This document shows positions 16,024 to 24,889 of a stretch of 47,334 bases of DNA, piece by piece (within the stretch, counting starts at the first letter, position 1; every line of letters starts with the position of its first letter). The notes below the pieces were generated by a model. It made no database searches. It was not told the DNA's origin and saw only the letters and a list, made by a program, of their open reading frames with translations. The translations under genes were made by a program, and so were the position numbers. The DNA is from an uncultured Candidatus Melainabacteria bacterium. GTDB taxonomy: Bacteria; Cyanobacteriota; Vampirovibrionia; Gastranaerophilales; Gastranaerophilaceae. The DNA lies in contig CAMDYM010000009.1 of the NCBI GenBank assembly GCA_945910425.1, positions 1-47,334 on the forward strand. Direction: 5' to 3'.

Positions 16024-17478
16024 TTATTTCCCTTCCAGAGTTACCGTTACTTCCTGCGGAAGTGAGATAACACTTTCTAAATTGGCTCTTGCAACATTGT
16101 ATTTATAAATAGTTTCAATATAAGAACATTGAGCGTTGTTATAATTTACTTTAGCATCCTGCAACTGGATGTAATCGCCTAAACCTACATAGTATCTTCC
16201 TTCTGCAAGTTCGTAGTTTTCAAGTGTCTGGCGAACTTTTACCGCTAAAAGCGGGATTTGTTTTTCAAGTTCAATCATATTTATGTATGCGTTTTGAACT
16301 TCAAAATAGATATCCTGGTTAAGTTGATTAAGTGCGTTTTCTGCTATATCAACCTGAAATTTTGCAGCATCAATCTGAGATTTTTGTGCCATAATGTTAA
16401 CAGATGATGATAGATTTAACCCTAAATTAAAAGAGTTTGTATTGTTTGTGTCTCGGAACCCGTAACCGGCGCTGGCTGATAGGGAGGGATAATAGTTCCT
16501 TTTTGTATATAAAAGATTTTCTTTAACCGCGTCAACTGTTGAATTGTATGCTTTTAAGTCTGCACGGTTTTTATATGCCATATTCATACATTCTTCAAAT
16601 GTGTATGGAAAATCCGTTAATTTGTAATCAGTTAAAACTTCAAGTTTTTCAACTGATGTAATTAATTTTGTATCGCTTACGGGAATGTAGTTTGCATCTT
16701 CTCCAGATGGTTTTGTAATATTTGCCAAGTCAACAGGAGCAACGTTATCTTCAATGTTAAAGTTTTCTGTTCCCGAGATAGAGTATGTCGGGGCTTTTGT
16801 TAAATACATTGCATTATTTAAGTTAACAAGCGAGTTTTTGTAAGCGTTTTCGGACTGGATAAGCTGAATTTTAGAGTCACTTAGGGTAACTTCCGCGTTA
16901 ACAAGGTCGATTTTTGATTTTATGCCTTCATCATAATAAGCTTTTGTTCTCAGGTAGTTTCGTTCGTTAATATCGACATAAGCTTTGTTAATAAGAACTG
17001 TAGCGCGGGCTGCAAGGACTTCGTAGTATCTTTGTTTAACGGCAAATGTTGTTTCTCTGACTGTGTTGTCAAAATAGTATTGATCAGCAATCAGGTAAAA
17101 TTTTTGCATCTTAATTCTTGCGTTTGTCCTGCCAAAGTTCCATAATAGCTGGTTTAAAGTCGTTTCAATTGAATAGGCGTTTGTTGAAGTATTTCTAATT
17201 TTTGTATGAGTGTCACTAAGGTTATATCCTGTACCGACTCCAAGCGTCGGGAAAAACTCAGAACGTGCTATATTTACGTTTGCTTTAGATATTCCCCAGT
17301 TATAGCGGGCATTTTTTATTGCGGGATTGTTGTTTAGGGCAATTGAAATGCAGTCATTTAGTGACAGTACGGAACCTTGCTCAACTTTTATATCATCAAT
17401 CGCGATTGCAGGAGTTGCGGTTAAGCATAATAGTACAAATAAATTTACTGCAGTGTGTTTTAAGTTTAAAATCCTCAT
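16024..17478 (-). CDS. TolC-family outer membrane channel of the MacAB-like exporter
   Basis: First gene of the operon TolC - adaptor - ATPase - permease. 484 residues with a signal peptide ending near TPAIAID, then two TolC halves (SLNDCISIALNNNPAIKNARYN and TFEECMNMAYKNRADLKAYNS, each the start of a repeat, split across positions about 38 and 290). Coiled-coil helices are rich in Asn/Gln/Ala. A short Ser/Asp-rich linker region near residues 245-265 separates the halves. Having its own TolC in the operon suggests a dedicated export path. The ATG is preceded by an AT-rich region with no clear promoter. Confidence 0.92.
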   Translation of the reverse strand: MRILNLKHTAVNLFVLLCLTATPAIAIDDIKVEQGSVLSLNDCISIALNNNPAIKNARYNWGISKANVNIARSEFFPTLGVGTGYNLSDTHTKIRNTSTNAYSIETTLNQLLWNFGRTNARIKMQKFYLIADQYYFDNTVRETTFAVKQRYYEVLAARATVLINKAYVDINERNYLRTKAYYDEGIKSKIDLVNAEVTLSDSKIQLIQSENAYKNSLVNLNNAMYLTKAPTYSISGTENFNIEDNVAPVDLANITKPSGEDANYIPVSDTKLITSVEKLEVLTDYKLTDFPYTFEECMNMAYKNRADLKAYNSTVDAVKENLLYTKRNYYPSLSASAGYGFRDTNNTNSFNLGLNLSSSVNIMAQKSQIDAAKFQVDIAENALNQLNQDIYFEVQNAYINMIELEKQIPLLAVKVRQTLENYELAEGRYYVGLGDYIQLQDAKVNYNNAQCSYIETIYKYNVARANLESVISLPQEVTVTLEGK

Positions 17479-17557
17479 AACCTAAAAACGATTAAACTAT
17501 TAATTTGTTCATTTGAAATCATTCATCAGGGGGGTAAACATATTGAAGCCCTGTTAT

Positions 17558-17803
17558 TTATAATAAATCTGCAAAATCATTTATTTCCCGGAAATTAAAA
17601 AAATCTTTCATTGTTATTCCTAATCCGTTGCAAATTCGTAAAATAGTATAAGCTCTCGGTTCTTTCATATTTCGTTCAATTTCGCTTAGACCACCCTTAG
17701 AAATCCCACTATAAAAAGCAAGTTGTTCTATAGTTAATTTGTGTTCTTTTCTCAAAGTCGCTATACGCTTACATATTATATTATTAAAATCCTGATTTAT
17801 CAT
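17558..17803 (-). CDS. XRE-family HTH transcriptional regulator
   Basis: 81-residue DNA-binding protein consisting of almost nothing but a Cro/C1 HTH: RIATLRKEHKLTIEQLAFYSG, then ISKGGLSEIERNMKEPRAYTI as turn and recognition helix, then LRICNGLGITMKDFF. It is divergent from the prepilin gene at 17896, and the gap holds two near-identical palindromes, so it is the likely repressor of that gene and of itself. No strong ribosome site is seen. Downstream it faces the tolC-like gene in the same direction, 80 bases away. Confidence 0.9.
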   Translation of the reverse strand: MINQDFNNIICKRIATLRKEHKLTIEQLAFYSGISKGGLSEIERNMKEPRAYTILRICNGLGITMKDFFNFREINDFADLL

Positions 17804-17814
17804 TGTAATAAAAC

Positions 17815-17828
17815 TTCATATATATGAA
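17815..17828. promoter_or_regulatory. Palindromic operator O1
   Basis: TTCATATATATGAA is a perfect 14-base palindrome, 12 bases upstream of the XRE gene start. It is placed to control the XRE gene itself. Confidence 0.6.
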
Positions 17829-17835
17829 CTTCATA

Positions 17836-17864
17836 TTGATAATAAATCAACTAATTTCTATAAT
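17836..17864 (+). promoter_or_regulatory. Sigma70-type promoter for prepilin gene
   Basis: TTGATA (17836-17841), exactly 17 bases, TATAAT (17859-17864). The operator O2 begins at the very next base. Confidence 0.75.
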
Positions 17865-17882
17865 AGTTCATATGTATGAACT
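17865..17882. promoter_or_regulatory. Palindromic operator O2
   Basis: AGTTCATATGTATGAACT has perfect 8-base arms around TG. It covers the expected transcription start of the prepilin gene and ends 13 bases before its ATG, so binding would block initiation. Confidence 0.7.
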
Positions 17883-17895
17883 CGGGAGAAGGAGC

Positions 17896-18684
17896 ATGAA
17901 TACACGAATTACATTTCAAACATTTTTACGGGAGCAGAATAACCGAATAATCCGAGGCAATCGGGCTTTTACTTTGGCGGAGGTATTAATAACCTTGGGA
18001 ATTATCGGAGTAGTTGCTGCTATGACTATTCCTATATTAAATAACCATTTAAGAGGTAAGAAATTACAATCTCAGTTTATGAAAACTTATTCTGAGCTTA
18101 ACCAAGCTGCACGTAATTTTTATGCTCAAACCGATATGCCGTTTAGAGATTATCAGGATAGCGTTTATAACGGAAGCTGGAACTCTACAGCTTCTTTAAA
18201 AATGTTTATGTCATACTTTAAAGGTGCTAATTATGATTCAACCTTATCTGCAAGGGGTTTTGACGCAAAAAATAATATTAAAAATCTTAATTTAAATAAT
18301 AAAGTAATAAATCAATATCCATGCGATCAGTCGGTTGTTATAACAGATATGGTCGGGCGAAATTATTCAATGGATGATATCGCAAAATTTTATAATGTGG
18401 ATTTCGGTCCAAAAATTTGTGTCGATATAAACGGTACGGATAGACCAAATAAATGGGGTGTAGACAGGTTTGTCTTTGTTTTTACCGAAGATAATGCCGT
18501 TATTCCGTATACAGGCTACAGTTGGAATTCTTTAACTGCACAATTGAGCAACGATACAAATATCGCACAACTTTGTAGTACTTCAAATACTAGCGTTGCT
18601 CACACATGCGCTTATTTTGCTCTGCAAAATAAAAATCCTGAGGGGAACGGTGATTACTGGTACGATTTTCTCAAAGGTAAATAG
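17896..18684 (+). CDS. Type IV prepilin-like protein, XRE-linked
   Basis: Prepilin-like protein of 262 residues. The frame is open from 17824, but GAGAAGGAG directly precedes the ATG at 17896, and the promoter lies at 17836-17864, so the shorter start is chosen. The leader is 24 residues (MNTRITFQTF at its start) and ends NRA, then FTLAEVLITLGIIGVVAAMT; residue -1 is Ala where Gly is normal. The globular part contains VDINGTDRPNKWGVDRFVFVF and a C-terminal Cys pair (C, 10 residues, C, AYF), shared with the other two prepilins here. The control region suggests tight repression by the divergent XRE protein. Confidence 0.87.
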   Translation: MNTRITFQTFLREQNNRIIRGNRAFTLAEVLITLGIIGVVAAMTIPILNNHLRGKKLQSQFMKTYSELNQAARNFYAQTDMPFRDYQDSVYNGSWNSTASLKMFMSYFKGANYDSTLSARGFDAKNNIKNLNLNNKVINQYPCDQSVVITDMVGRNYSMDDIAKFYNVDFGPKICVDINGTDRPNKWGVDRFVFVFTEDNAVIPYTGYSWNSLTAQLSNDTNIAQLCSTSNTSVAHTCAYFALQNKNPEGNGDYWYDFLKGK

Positions 18685-18769
18685 GACTAATTCCCTTTCC
18701 TGGTTGTGGTAGGGGTGGGGTGGTTTTATAAGTGAATAAGGAAATAGGGGAAGGAGGGTTCCTGTCGAT

Positions 18770-19855
18770 TTACCCCTCTGCGCCCATTGCAAGAAATTCT
18801 AACAGGCTGACGACTTTTGTTTTGCATGTGGCGATTAATCCTTGTTTTAAGCCTAAAACGCAAGACGGGCAGGTTGTTATGACATAATCTGCGTTTGTTT
18901 TTTTGATATTTTCAGCTTTTTTCTTTGAAAGTTTTAGTGAAAGTTCTCTGTTTTTAACTCCAAAACTTCCTGCAAATCCGCAGCAATCATCGTAATTGTC
19001 CATTTCTACGTAGTTTACGTTCTCACAGTTTTCTAAAATTTTTGTTAAAAAGTAATCATTTTTAAGGTGGCAGGGTTTGTGAAAAGTTACGGTTACAGGT
19101 TTTTTGAACCGAAATTTAATTCCTCTTAGTGCGATTAAATTCCCCCAGTTTACGGATTTTTCATCAGGAACCGTTTTAATTTCAGGGAAATATTTTGAGT
19201 ATTCTGAAATTGTGCTTTCACAGCTTGCGCAGTCTGTAACAAGGTAATCAAAATTCCTGTCAAGCAGCCCTAAATTGTATTTTGCCGTCTGTTCAAAGCG
19301 TTCTAAATTGCCTTCCGATAAAAACGGCAGTCCGCAGCATTCAAAATCGGGTTCTATTATTTCTATCGGGTGGTTTTTGAAAATTTTGTTTAAATAATTA
19401 TCAGTGTGCGGGCAAATTTGGTTTACACAACCCTTGAAATATACCACTTTTAATCCTTCTTTTGCTTTTTTTTGCGGTCGAAAAGGTTTTGAAATTATTT
19501 GACCAAATTTAATAAAGTTTCCAAAAACATATTTACTCATAAGGAAATTGATGACTTTGCCCAAAAAAGTTGTGCGCATATATTCATATTTTGCAACGCT
19601 TAAAATTTGTGTTACATCAATTCCGCTCGGGCAAAATTTGTTGCACTTACCGCATTTTAGGCACATATCAATGTATTTGTTTATGTTTTTTGAAAGTTTA
19701 AGTCTGCCTGTTGCGACCCCGTGAAGCATTATAAATTTACCCTTGCTTACGGCACATTCGTTTTGGGTAAGGTCAAATAACGGACAAGCTGACTGACACA
19801 GTCCGCATTTTGAACATTTATTTAAATCAGCTTCAAAATCTTTTAAACACTTCAT
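18770..19855 (-). CDS. GlcF/LutA-like iron-sulfur oxidoreductase subunit
   Basis: Electron-transfer subunit that usually pairs with a flavin dehydrogenase for glycolate or lactate. 361 residues: two 4Fe-4S motifs near the N-terminus (CSKCGLCQSACP at 14-25, CLKCGKCNKFCPSG around 66-79) and two CCG domains (KGCVNQICPH with FECCGLPF; HKPCHLKND with DDCCGFAGSFG). No GlcD or LutB partner is next to it. The start overlaps nothing and no clear Shine-Dalgarno box is visible. The family is sure, the electron donor is not. Confidence 0.85.
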   Translation of the reverse strand: MKCLKDFEADLNKCSKCGLCQSACPLFDLTQNECAVSKGKFIMLHGVATGRLKLSKNINKYIDMCLKCGKCNKFCPSGIDVTQILSVAKYEYMRTTFLGKVINFLMSKYVFGNFIKFGQIISKPFRPQKKAKEGLKVVYFKGCVNQICPHTDNYLNKIFKNHPIEIIEPDFECCGLPFLSEGNLERFEQTAKYNLGLLDRNFDYLVTDCASCESTISEYSKYFPEIKTVPDEKSVNWGNLIALRGIKFRFKKPVTVTFHKPCHLKNDYFLTKILENCENVNYVEMDNYDDCCGFAGSFGVKNRELSLKLSKKKAENIKKTNADYVITTCPSCVLGLKQGLIATCKTKVVSLLEFLAMGAEG

Positions 19856-19908
19856 AACAAGATATTAGCACAAATGTTGTATGGTGTATTTGTAACAAAA
19901 ATTAATAA

Positions 19909-19938
19909 TTGACACTAATTTGTTAAACTTTTTATTAA
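19909..19938 (+). promoter_or_regulatory. Promoter for the 94-residue gene
   Basis: TTGACA (19909-19914) and TATTAA (19933-19938) with an 18-base spacer, 43 bases before the start codon at 19982. Confidence 0.5.
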
Positions 19939-19981
19939 AAAATGCCGATAACTTGAATAACTGAAAATAAGAGGATTCAAC

Positions 19982-20266
19982 ATGGCAGATAATTTCAATT
20001 TTAACAGACCCTATAAACCTTTCGGAATGAATGTTAAAGTTCCTGAACGCACCTTGCAGCAGGCAGGGCAGACATTAGAAGAACTTGTAAAAGCTCCGAG
20101 TGCGCCATTGTTTGAGTTCTTGGAAGAAAACGAAGGTGTATTTAACGGGGATGTTGCGTTTGAGATAAACAAAACGGTTGCTCAGAATTTTACAATCGGT
20201 TCTGCGATGAGAATGGAAGATGAAAAAGTAAACGGACGTAACCCGAGCTTTGACATGCATTTTTAA
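19982..20266 (+). CDS. Unknown 94-residue protein
   Basis: Not recognised. An AGAGGATTC box lies before the ATG, and a promoter-like pair lies upstream, so it is probably expressed. The product (MADNFNFNRPYKPFGMNVKV at its start) is soluble-looking, with no signal peptide or span. It has a mixed-charge helix QQAGQTLEELVKAP, then FEFLEENEGVFNGDVAFEI, and ends NPSFDMHF. A C-rich repeat fragment follows at 20272. Confidence 0.65.
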   Translation: MADNFNFNRPYKPFGMNVKVPERTLQQAGQTLEELVKAPSAPLFEFLEENEGVFNGDVAFEINKTVAQNFTIGSAMRMEDEKVNGRNPSFDMHF

Positions 20267-20271
20267 TATTT

Positions 20272-20289
20272 ACCCCTCCCCCCATTGGC
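20272..20289. repeat. C-rich repeat fragment
   Basis: ACCCCTCCCCCCATTGGC, followed by a run containing AAAAATTTTT. A related string occurs at 36734-36747, again upstream of a rightward gene. Both resemble ends of C-rich palindromic repeats such as the one inside folC at 34251. Confidence 0.4.
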
Positions 20290-20351
20290 TATTGTAAAAA
20301 TTTTTAATTTATTTTTTATAATATGTTATAGTTAAATGTGGAGGAAATTTT

Positions 20352-20741
20352 ATGAACAGAAAATCAATAATTACTATTCTTTCTATATTTATTTTGCCTG
20401 TTTTGGCGTTTTGGGGCTTAACTTTTAACAAATCTGATTCAATTGTTGCTCAGGCAAGCGGAAAACCTCAAATTATTAAATTCTCATCAACTATGTGTAT
20501 GGAATGTCAGGAACTTGAAAAGGTTTTTAAAGAAGTCCTTCCAAAATACAGTAATAAGGTTGATTATACTTCAATCACTGTTGACAGCCGCGACGATATG
20601 AAAAATAATATGATTAAAAAATACAATGTCACTTTAGTTCCGACAGTTATTATGCTAAATTCTGACGGAACCCAGTATAAAAGAATTGAATCAGCTATCC
20701 CGAAAGAACAGTTAGAACAATGTATTCAGGGGCTTAAATAA
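20352..20741 (+). CDS. Membrane-anchored thioredoxin-like protein
   Basis: Periplasmic thiol-disulfide protein of 129 residues. An N-terminal anchor (IITILSIFILPVLAFWGLTF) is followed by a thioredoxin fold: IKFSSTMCMECQELEKVF with CMEC as the CxxC active site, and the cis-Pro loop VTLVPTVIML. GGAGG precedes the ATG. The stop codon overlaps the start of the ccdA-like gene (TAATG). Together they form a small thiol-reducing unit: CcdA-like protein moves electrons across the membrane and this protein passes them on. Confidence 0.87.
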   Translation: MNRKSIITILSIFILPVLAFWGLTFNKSDSIVAQASGKPQIIKFSSTMCMECQELEKVFKEVLPKYSNKVDYTSITVDSRDDMKNNMIKKYNVTLVPTVIMLNSDGTQYKRIESAIPKEQLEQCIQGLK

Positions 20742-21439
20742 TGGAAAATTTAACACAGTTATTCTCAAGTCAAACAAGTATTTTTCTTTTGTTTGGAGCT
20801 TCATTTTTAGGCGGTTTAATTTCGTCAATTTCTCCGTGCTCGTTATCAATGCTTCCGTTAATTATCGGCTATATCGGCGGGTTTAGTGAAGAAAAACCGT
20901 TAAAAACACTGGTTCAGATGATATTTTTTGTAATCGGTACGGGTATCGTATTTTCTATAATCGGTGCAATATGTGCGATTACCGGGAAAATGTTTGTCGG
21001 GAACCCTTATTTTGCTTTGATTGTGGCGTCAATCATTATGATTATGGCGTTAAAAATTCTAGGAGTTATTGAGTTTGAACTGCCCGTTATGATTAAGAAA
21101 ATTCCGCAAAACAAAGCAAATAACGAATTTTTATATCCTATATTATTAGGTGCTGTTTTTGCGCTTATCGGAACCCCTTGTTCTACACCGATTTTAGCAA
21201 GTATTATGGCTTTTGCGTCAATTTCTGCTAAAATCAGCCAGGCTATTTTAATGTTGTTCATGTTTTCGATAGGTCAGGGGTTAATTTTTATCGTTGCAGG
21301 TTTTATAACCTCTAAGGTTAAGACTAATCCTAAGTTTTACGAATTTTCCGAAAAGATTATGAAATTTAGCGGATTTTTGTTATTACTGGTGTCTTTATAT
21401 ATTTTTTATAAGATTTTCGGCGCAGTCCTTGTAAAATAA
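20741..21439 (+). CDS. ccdA: CcdA/DsbD-family transmembrane electron carrier
   Basis: Six-span membrane protein (232 residues) that carries reducing equivalents from cytoplasmic thioredoxin to the periplasm. The two family cysteines are present in SSISPCSLSMLPLI and GTPCSTPILASI, each followed by a proline-rich span start. It overlaps the thioredoxin-like gene by one base. No cytochrome c genes are nearby, so the electron sink could be cytochrome maturation or general periplasmic thiols. Confidence 0.88.
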   Translation: MENLTQLFSSQTSIFLLFGASFLGGLISSISPCSLSMLPLIIGYIGGFSEEKPLKTLVQMIFFVIGTGIVFSIIGAICAITGKMFVGNPYFALIVASIIMIMALKILGVIEFELPVMIKKIPQNKANNEFLYPILLGAVFALIGTPCSTPILASIMAFASISAKISQAILMLFMFSIGQGLIFIVAGFITSKVKTNPKFYEFSEKIMKFSGFLLLLVSLYIFYKIFGAVLVK

Positions 21440-21495
21440 CCTTGCATATTGTATTATCCTAATAGGGATTAGTACGGATATTAAGGAGTGAATAA

Positions 21496-21960
21496 ATGAA
21501 AACTTTTGAAGGACAATTAACAACAAATGCTGATGATAAATTTTGTATAATTATTTCAAGATTTAACGACTTTATCGGTTCAAAGTTATTATCAGGAGCA
21601 ATAGATGAGTTGAGAAGACACGGTGTGTCAGAAGATAATATTGATGTTGTTAAGGTTCCGGGGGCGTTTGAAATTCCCGTTATTGCCCAAAAGTTTGCTA
21701 AAACCGATAAATACAGCGCAATTATAACATTAGGTGCTGTTATTAAAGGTTCAACACCTCATTTTGATTATGTATCGGCAGAAGTTTCAAAAGGTGTTGC
21801 TCAAGTTAGCCTTCAAACAGGTGTTCCTGTAATATTCGGAGTTTTGACAACAGATAATATCGAACAGGCAATTGAGCGTGCCGGTACAAAAGCGGGTAAT
21901 AAAGGTTCGGATGCTGCAAAAACCGCAATTGAAATGGCAAACCTTGTTAAATTAGTTTAA
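21496..21960 (+). CDS. ribH: 6,7-dimethyl-8-ribityllumazine synthase
   Basis: Penultimate riboflavin step: condenses 5-amino-6-ribitylamino-uracil with 3,4-dihydroxy-2-butanone 4-phosphate. 154 residues with [32 protein letters not shown] (active-site His) and the ending [17 protein letters not shown]. An AAGGAG box lies before the ATG. No other rib genes are adjacent and no FMN riboswitch is visible in the 56-base gap. Confidence 0.97.
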   Translation: MKTFEGQLTTNADDKFCIIISRFNDFIGSKLLSGAIDELRRHGVSEDNIDVVKVPGAFEIPVIAQKFAKTDKYSAIITLGAVIKGSTPHFDYVSAEVSKGVAQVSLQTGVPVIFGVLTTDNIEQAIERAGTKAGNKGSDAAKTAIEMANLVKLV

Positions 21961-22003
21961 TTATTTTAATCGTTTTTTAGCATAGTGGAAAAGGAGCAAG
22001 AGT

Positions 22004-22906
22004 ATGACAGAAGTAATTACCGAATACAGAAATGAGAATACTAAAGACATTGATTTGTTATCGACTATTGATATGGTTCGTAAGATGAACGAAGAGGATT
22101 TGATAGTTGCAAAAGTTGTCGGTGATGAAGCTGCCAATATTGCTGCTGCTGTGGATATGATTGCAAAAGCGTTTTTGAAAGGCGGAAGGTTGTTTTACTT
22201 TGGCGCAGGAACATCAGGAAGATTAGGTGTTTTAGACGCGTCTGAGTGTCCGCCGACATTCAGTGTTGATCCGTCAATGGTTCAGGGGGTTATCGCAGGC
22301 GGAAAAGATGCTTTACTAACTGCGGTTGAAGGTGCTGAGGATAATTTTTCTGACGGTAAGCGTGATGCTAAAGTTTTAACAGATAAAGATGTTTGTGTTG
22401 TAGTTTCAGCAAGTGGTAATCCTAAGTATTTATTAGGAGTTTTGGAGCAGGCGGATGAAGTCGGCGCTGTAACAATTGCTGTTACATGTAACTCTAAAGG
22501 TCAAATTGCGCAAGATGCAGGACATGTTATTTGTGCTGAGGTAGGACCTGAAGTTATTGCAGGTTCAAGCCGTCTAAAAGCAGGTACTGCGCAAAAAATG
22601 ATTCTTAATATGTTATCAACAGGTGCGATGATTAAAATCGGTAAAACCTATGAAAACTTTATGATAGATTTAAAAGCGGTTAACGAAAAATTAAAAGATC
22701 GCGCAATAAGAATAGTTTCTCAAATTGCACAGGTAACTCACAGCGAAGCTTTAGCGTCTTTGTTAAAATGCGATTGGGAAATTAAAACCGCAATTATAAT
22801 GATAACAAACAAAACGGATGCGGATAGTGCAAGGTTGGAATTAAAGAAATTCGGCGGAGTTTTAAGAAGACTTCTTAACAGTTCCGAAAAAACAGGAGGA
22901 GTATAA
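22004..22906 (+). CDS. murQ: N-acetylmuramic acid 6-phosphate etherase
   Basis: Cleaves the lactyl ether of MurNAc 6-phosphate to GlcNAc 6-phosphate and D-lactate in cell wall recycling. 300 residues with a SIS domain and the signature GAGTSGRLGVLDASECPPTF near 67-86, plus NPKYLLGVLEQA and GPEVIAGSSRLKAGTAQK. AAGGAG precedes the ATG. gpsA follows after 2 bases, so the two are probably co-transcribed. No MurP or AnmK is in the window. Confidence 0.96.
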   Translation: MTEVITEYRNENTKDIDLLSTIDMVRKMNEEDLIVAKVVGDEAANIAAAVDMIAKAFLKGGRLFYFGAGTSGRLGVLDASECPPTFSVDPSMVQGVIAGGKDALLTAVEGAEDNFSDGKRDAKVLTDKDVCVVVSASGNPKYLLGVLEQADEVGAVTIAVTCNSKGQIAQDAGHVICAEVGPEVIAGSSRLKAGTAQKMILNMLSTGAMIKIGKTYENFMIDLKAVNEKLKDRAIRIVSQIAQVTHSEALASLLKCDWEIKTAIIMITNKTDADSARLELKKFGGVLRRLLNSSEKTGGV

Positions 22907-22908
22907 GT

Positions 22909-23910
22909 ATGAAATTAACGGTTTTGGGAGCAGGATGCTGGGGGCTTACTTTAGCTTGGCTTTTAACAAATAATTTTGATGATATAACGGTTTGGGGAAG
23001 AGCGCAGGATTTATCGGAAGATTTAATAAAAAATAAACACTGTTCAAAACCTTTAGAAGTTCAGTTAGACAGTAAAATTAAGGTAACATCGGATTTAGCT
23101 GAAGCCATAAAAGATGCGGATATTATTTTATCTGTTGTAGCAACATCAGGTACCCGTGATGTTTGCGAAAATCTTAAAAAAGCAGGAATTAAATCTCAAC
23201 AGGTTCTTGTAAATGCGTCAAAAGGTATTGAATTGCCGTCACTGATGAGAATGTCAGAGGTTATAAAAGATGTTTTACCTGAACAAAAACTTGTTATACT
23301 TTCAGGTCCGACATTAGCTAAAGAAGTTCTTCAAGGTAAACCTACAGCGGCTTGTGTTGCATGTGAAGATATTGAAACCGCTGAATTTGTACAAAAAGCC
23401 TGCAATGTGCCAAATAAATTTAGGTTGTATACAAATACTGATGTTATAGGGGTTGAGCTTGGCGGAAGTTTGAAAAACGTTATTGCAATCGCCTCAGGTT
23501 TTGCGCATACAATGGGATTAGGTGATAACTGTTCGGGAACATTACTGACCCGCGGTATGGCAGAAGTTGTTCGGGTAAGTATTCAACTCGGTGCTAATCC
23601 TTCAACCTTGTACGGGCTTTCAGGCATGGGCGATTTGATTGCAACTTGTTCTTCTCCGATGTCAAGAAATTATACAGTCGGTTCAATGCTTGCAAAAGGT
23701 AAGAAAATCAATGATATTTTATCTGAGCTTGGGTCTGTCGCAGAAGGCGTTAAGACTTCTAAAGCGGTTTGTGAATTGGCTAAAAAGCTTGGGATAGAAG
23801 TTCCCGTATCATCTGCGATTTATGAAGCTGTTTACACAGATATTACGCCTGAGGAGCTTTTGTCAAAACTTATGAACAGAAAACTTAAAGAAGAAGAAAG
23901 ATACGTATAA
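22909..23910 (+). CDS. gpsA: NAD(P)-dependent glycerol-3-phosphate dehydrogenase
   Basis: Makes sn-glycerol 3-phosphate for phospholipids. 333 residues; Rossmann motif GAGCWGLTLAW at 7-17 (most relatives have GSWGTAL), SGPTLAKEV, the catalytic Lys/Asn block GGSLKNVIAIASG, and RGMAEVVRVSIQLGA with GLSGMGDLIATCSSP. Length is normal. Overlaps nothing; GGAGGAGTATAAGT precedes the ATG. Confidence 0.96.
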   Translation: MKLTVLGAGCWGLTLAWLLTNNFDDITVWGRAQDLSEDLIKNKHCSKPLEVQLDSKIKVTSDLAEAIKDADIILSVVATSGTRDVCENLKKAGIKSQQVLVNASKGIELPSLMRMSEVIKDVLPEQKLVILSGPTLAKEVLQGKPTAACVACEDIETAEFVQKACNVPNKFRLYTNTDVIGVELGGSLKNVIAIASGFAHTMGLGDNCSGTLLTRGMAEVVRVSIQLGANPSTLYGLSGMGDLIATCSSPMSRNYTVGSMLAKGKKINDILSELGSVAEGVKTSKAVCELAKKLGIEVPVSSAIYEAVYTDITPEELLSKLMNRKLKEEERYV

Positions 23911-23952
23911 TATTATCTCGCGAGGTGCGGGTGTGAAAGGTTTTTTATTAAA

Positions 23953-24879
23953 ATGAAATTTGCTGTAAGATATTTAAAAAATACATATTATCCTTTGAAA
24001 GTGTCTGAAAATGTCCAACTTGAAGACGGACAGATGGTTATTGTCAGAACAGAAAAAGGGGAAGAAGCTTTAAAAGTTTTTCTTGTAAATTCGCAGATAG
24101 AAAAATTATGGGAGAATGCAAAGCAAAAACCTGAACCGTTGCCTTTAGTAAGAGTTATGTCGCAAAGGGATATTCAAACTCTTGATGATATAAAAAAAGA
24201 AGAGGTTGAAGCGTTTTTTAAATGTCAGGCTCTTGTCAAACAGCATAATTTAACAATGAATCTTGTTCAATGCAGAATTACCTTTGACAGACGCAAGATA
24301 ACCTTTTATTATACGGCGCCTGAAAGGGTTGATTTTAGGGCATTGTTAAAGGATTTGACCCAAACTTTTACCCGAGTAAGAATTGACTTACGCCATATCG
24401 GGGTTCGGGATGAAACCTCAATATTGGAAGGTGTGGGAATTTGCGGTCAACCGTTCTGTTGTTCAAGTTTTTTGAGAAAATTTGCGACAATTAACGTAAA
24501 ATTAGCAAAAGATCAAGGTATGCCGATTGCGCCGGGGAAAATTTCAGGTACTTGCGGCAGGCTTTTGTGCTGCTTAACTTATGAATATTCAAATTATATA
24601 GAAGCAGCTAAAGGTATGCCTCCTGTAGGGTCATCTGTTATGACAACGGAAGGCTTAGGCAAGGTTTGCTATCTTCAATTTATGAGCGGAAAAGTTGCTG
24701 TCAAAATGGAAGACGGTAAGACAAAAGAGTTTGATAAAAATGATATTGAAATGGTTGACGCTGATGTTAATGTAGAAATCGATGTTCCTGCAATCAATAA
24801 TTACACTGATGAAGACAGTTCAAATATCGATATTAAACAGCTTGAAGATGACAGGAACAGCTCAACGGGTAATATATAA
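23953..24879 (+). CDS. ricT: RicT (PSP1 domain) iron-sulfur RNA-processing factor
   Basis: Homologue of YaaT/RicT, a subunit of the complex that in Bacillus binds 4Fe-4S clusters and aids RNase Y-dependent mRNA processing. 308 residues; the PSP1 core contains IGVRDETSILEGVGICGQPF followed by CCSSFL, and GTCGRLLCCLTYEY: six clustered Cys residues. The C-terminus is a variable acidic tail. ricA and ricF partners are not adjacent. It is followed by the nested palindromic element at 24890. Confidence 0.92.
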   Translation: MKFAVRYLKNTYYPLKVSENVQLEDGQMVIVRTEKGEEALKVFLVNSQIEKLWENAKQKPEPLPLVRVMSQRDIQTLDDIKKEEVEAFFKCQALVKQHNLTMNLVQCRITFDRRKITFYYTAPERVDFRALLKDLTQTFTRVRIDLRHIGVRDETSILEGVGICGQPFCCSSFLRKFATINVKLAKDQGMPIAPGKISGTCGRLLCCLTYEYSNYIEAAKGMPPVGSSVMTTEGLGKVCYLQFMSGKVAVKMEDGKTKEFDKNDIEMVDADVNVEIDVPAINNYTDEDSSNIDIKQLEDDRNSSTGNI

Positions 24880-24889
24880 CACTTACTTA

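Noticed and set aside
18685-18769. Possible small gene or terminator between the prepilin and GlcF-like genes
   Set aside because: Only an imperfect CCCTTTCC/GGAAATAGGG pairing is visible, with no T run and no credible start codon.
21440-21495. FMN riboswitch before ribH
   Set aside because: The gap is only 56 bases and has no RFN-like stems.
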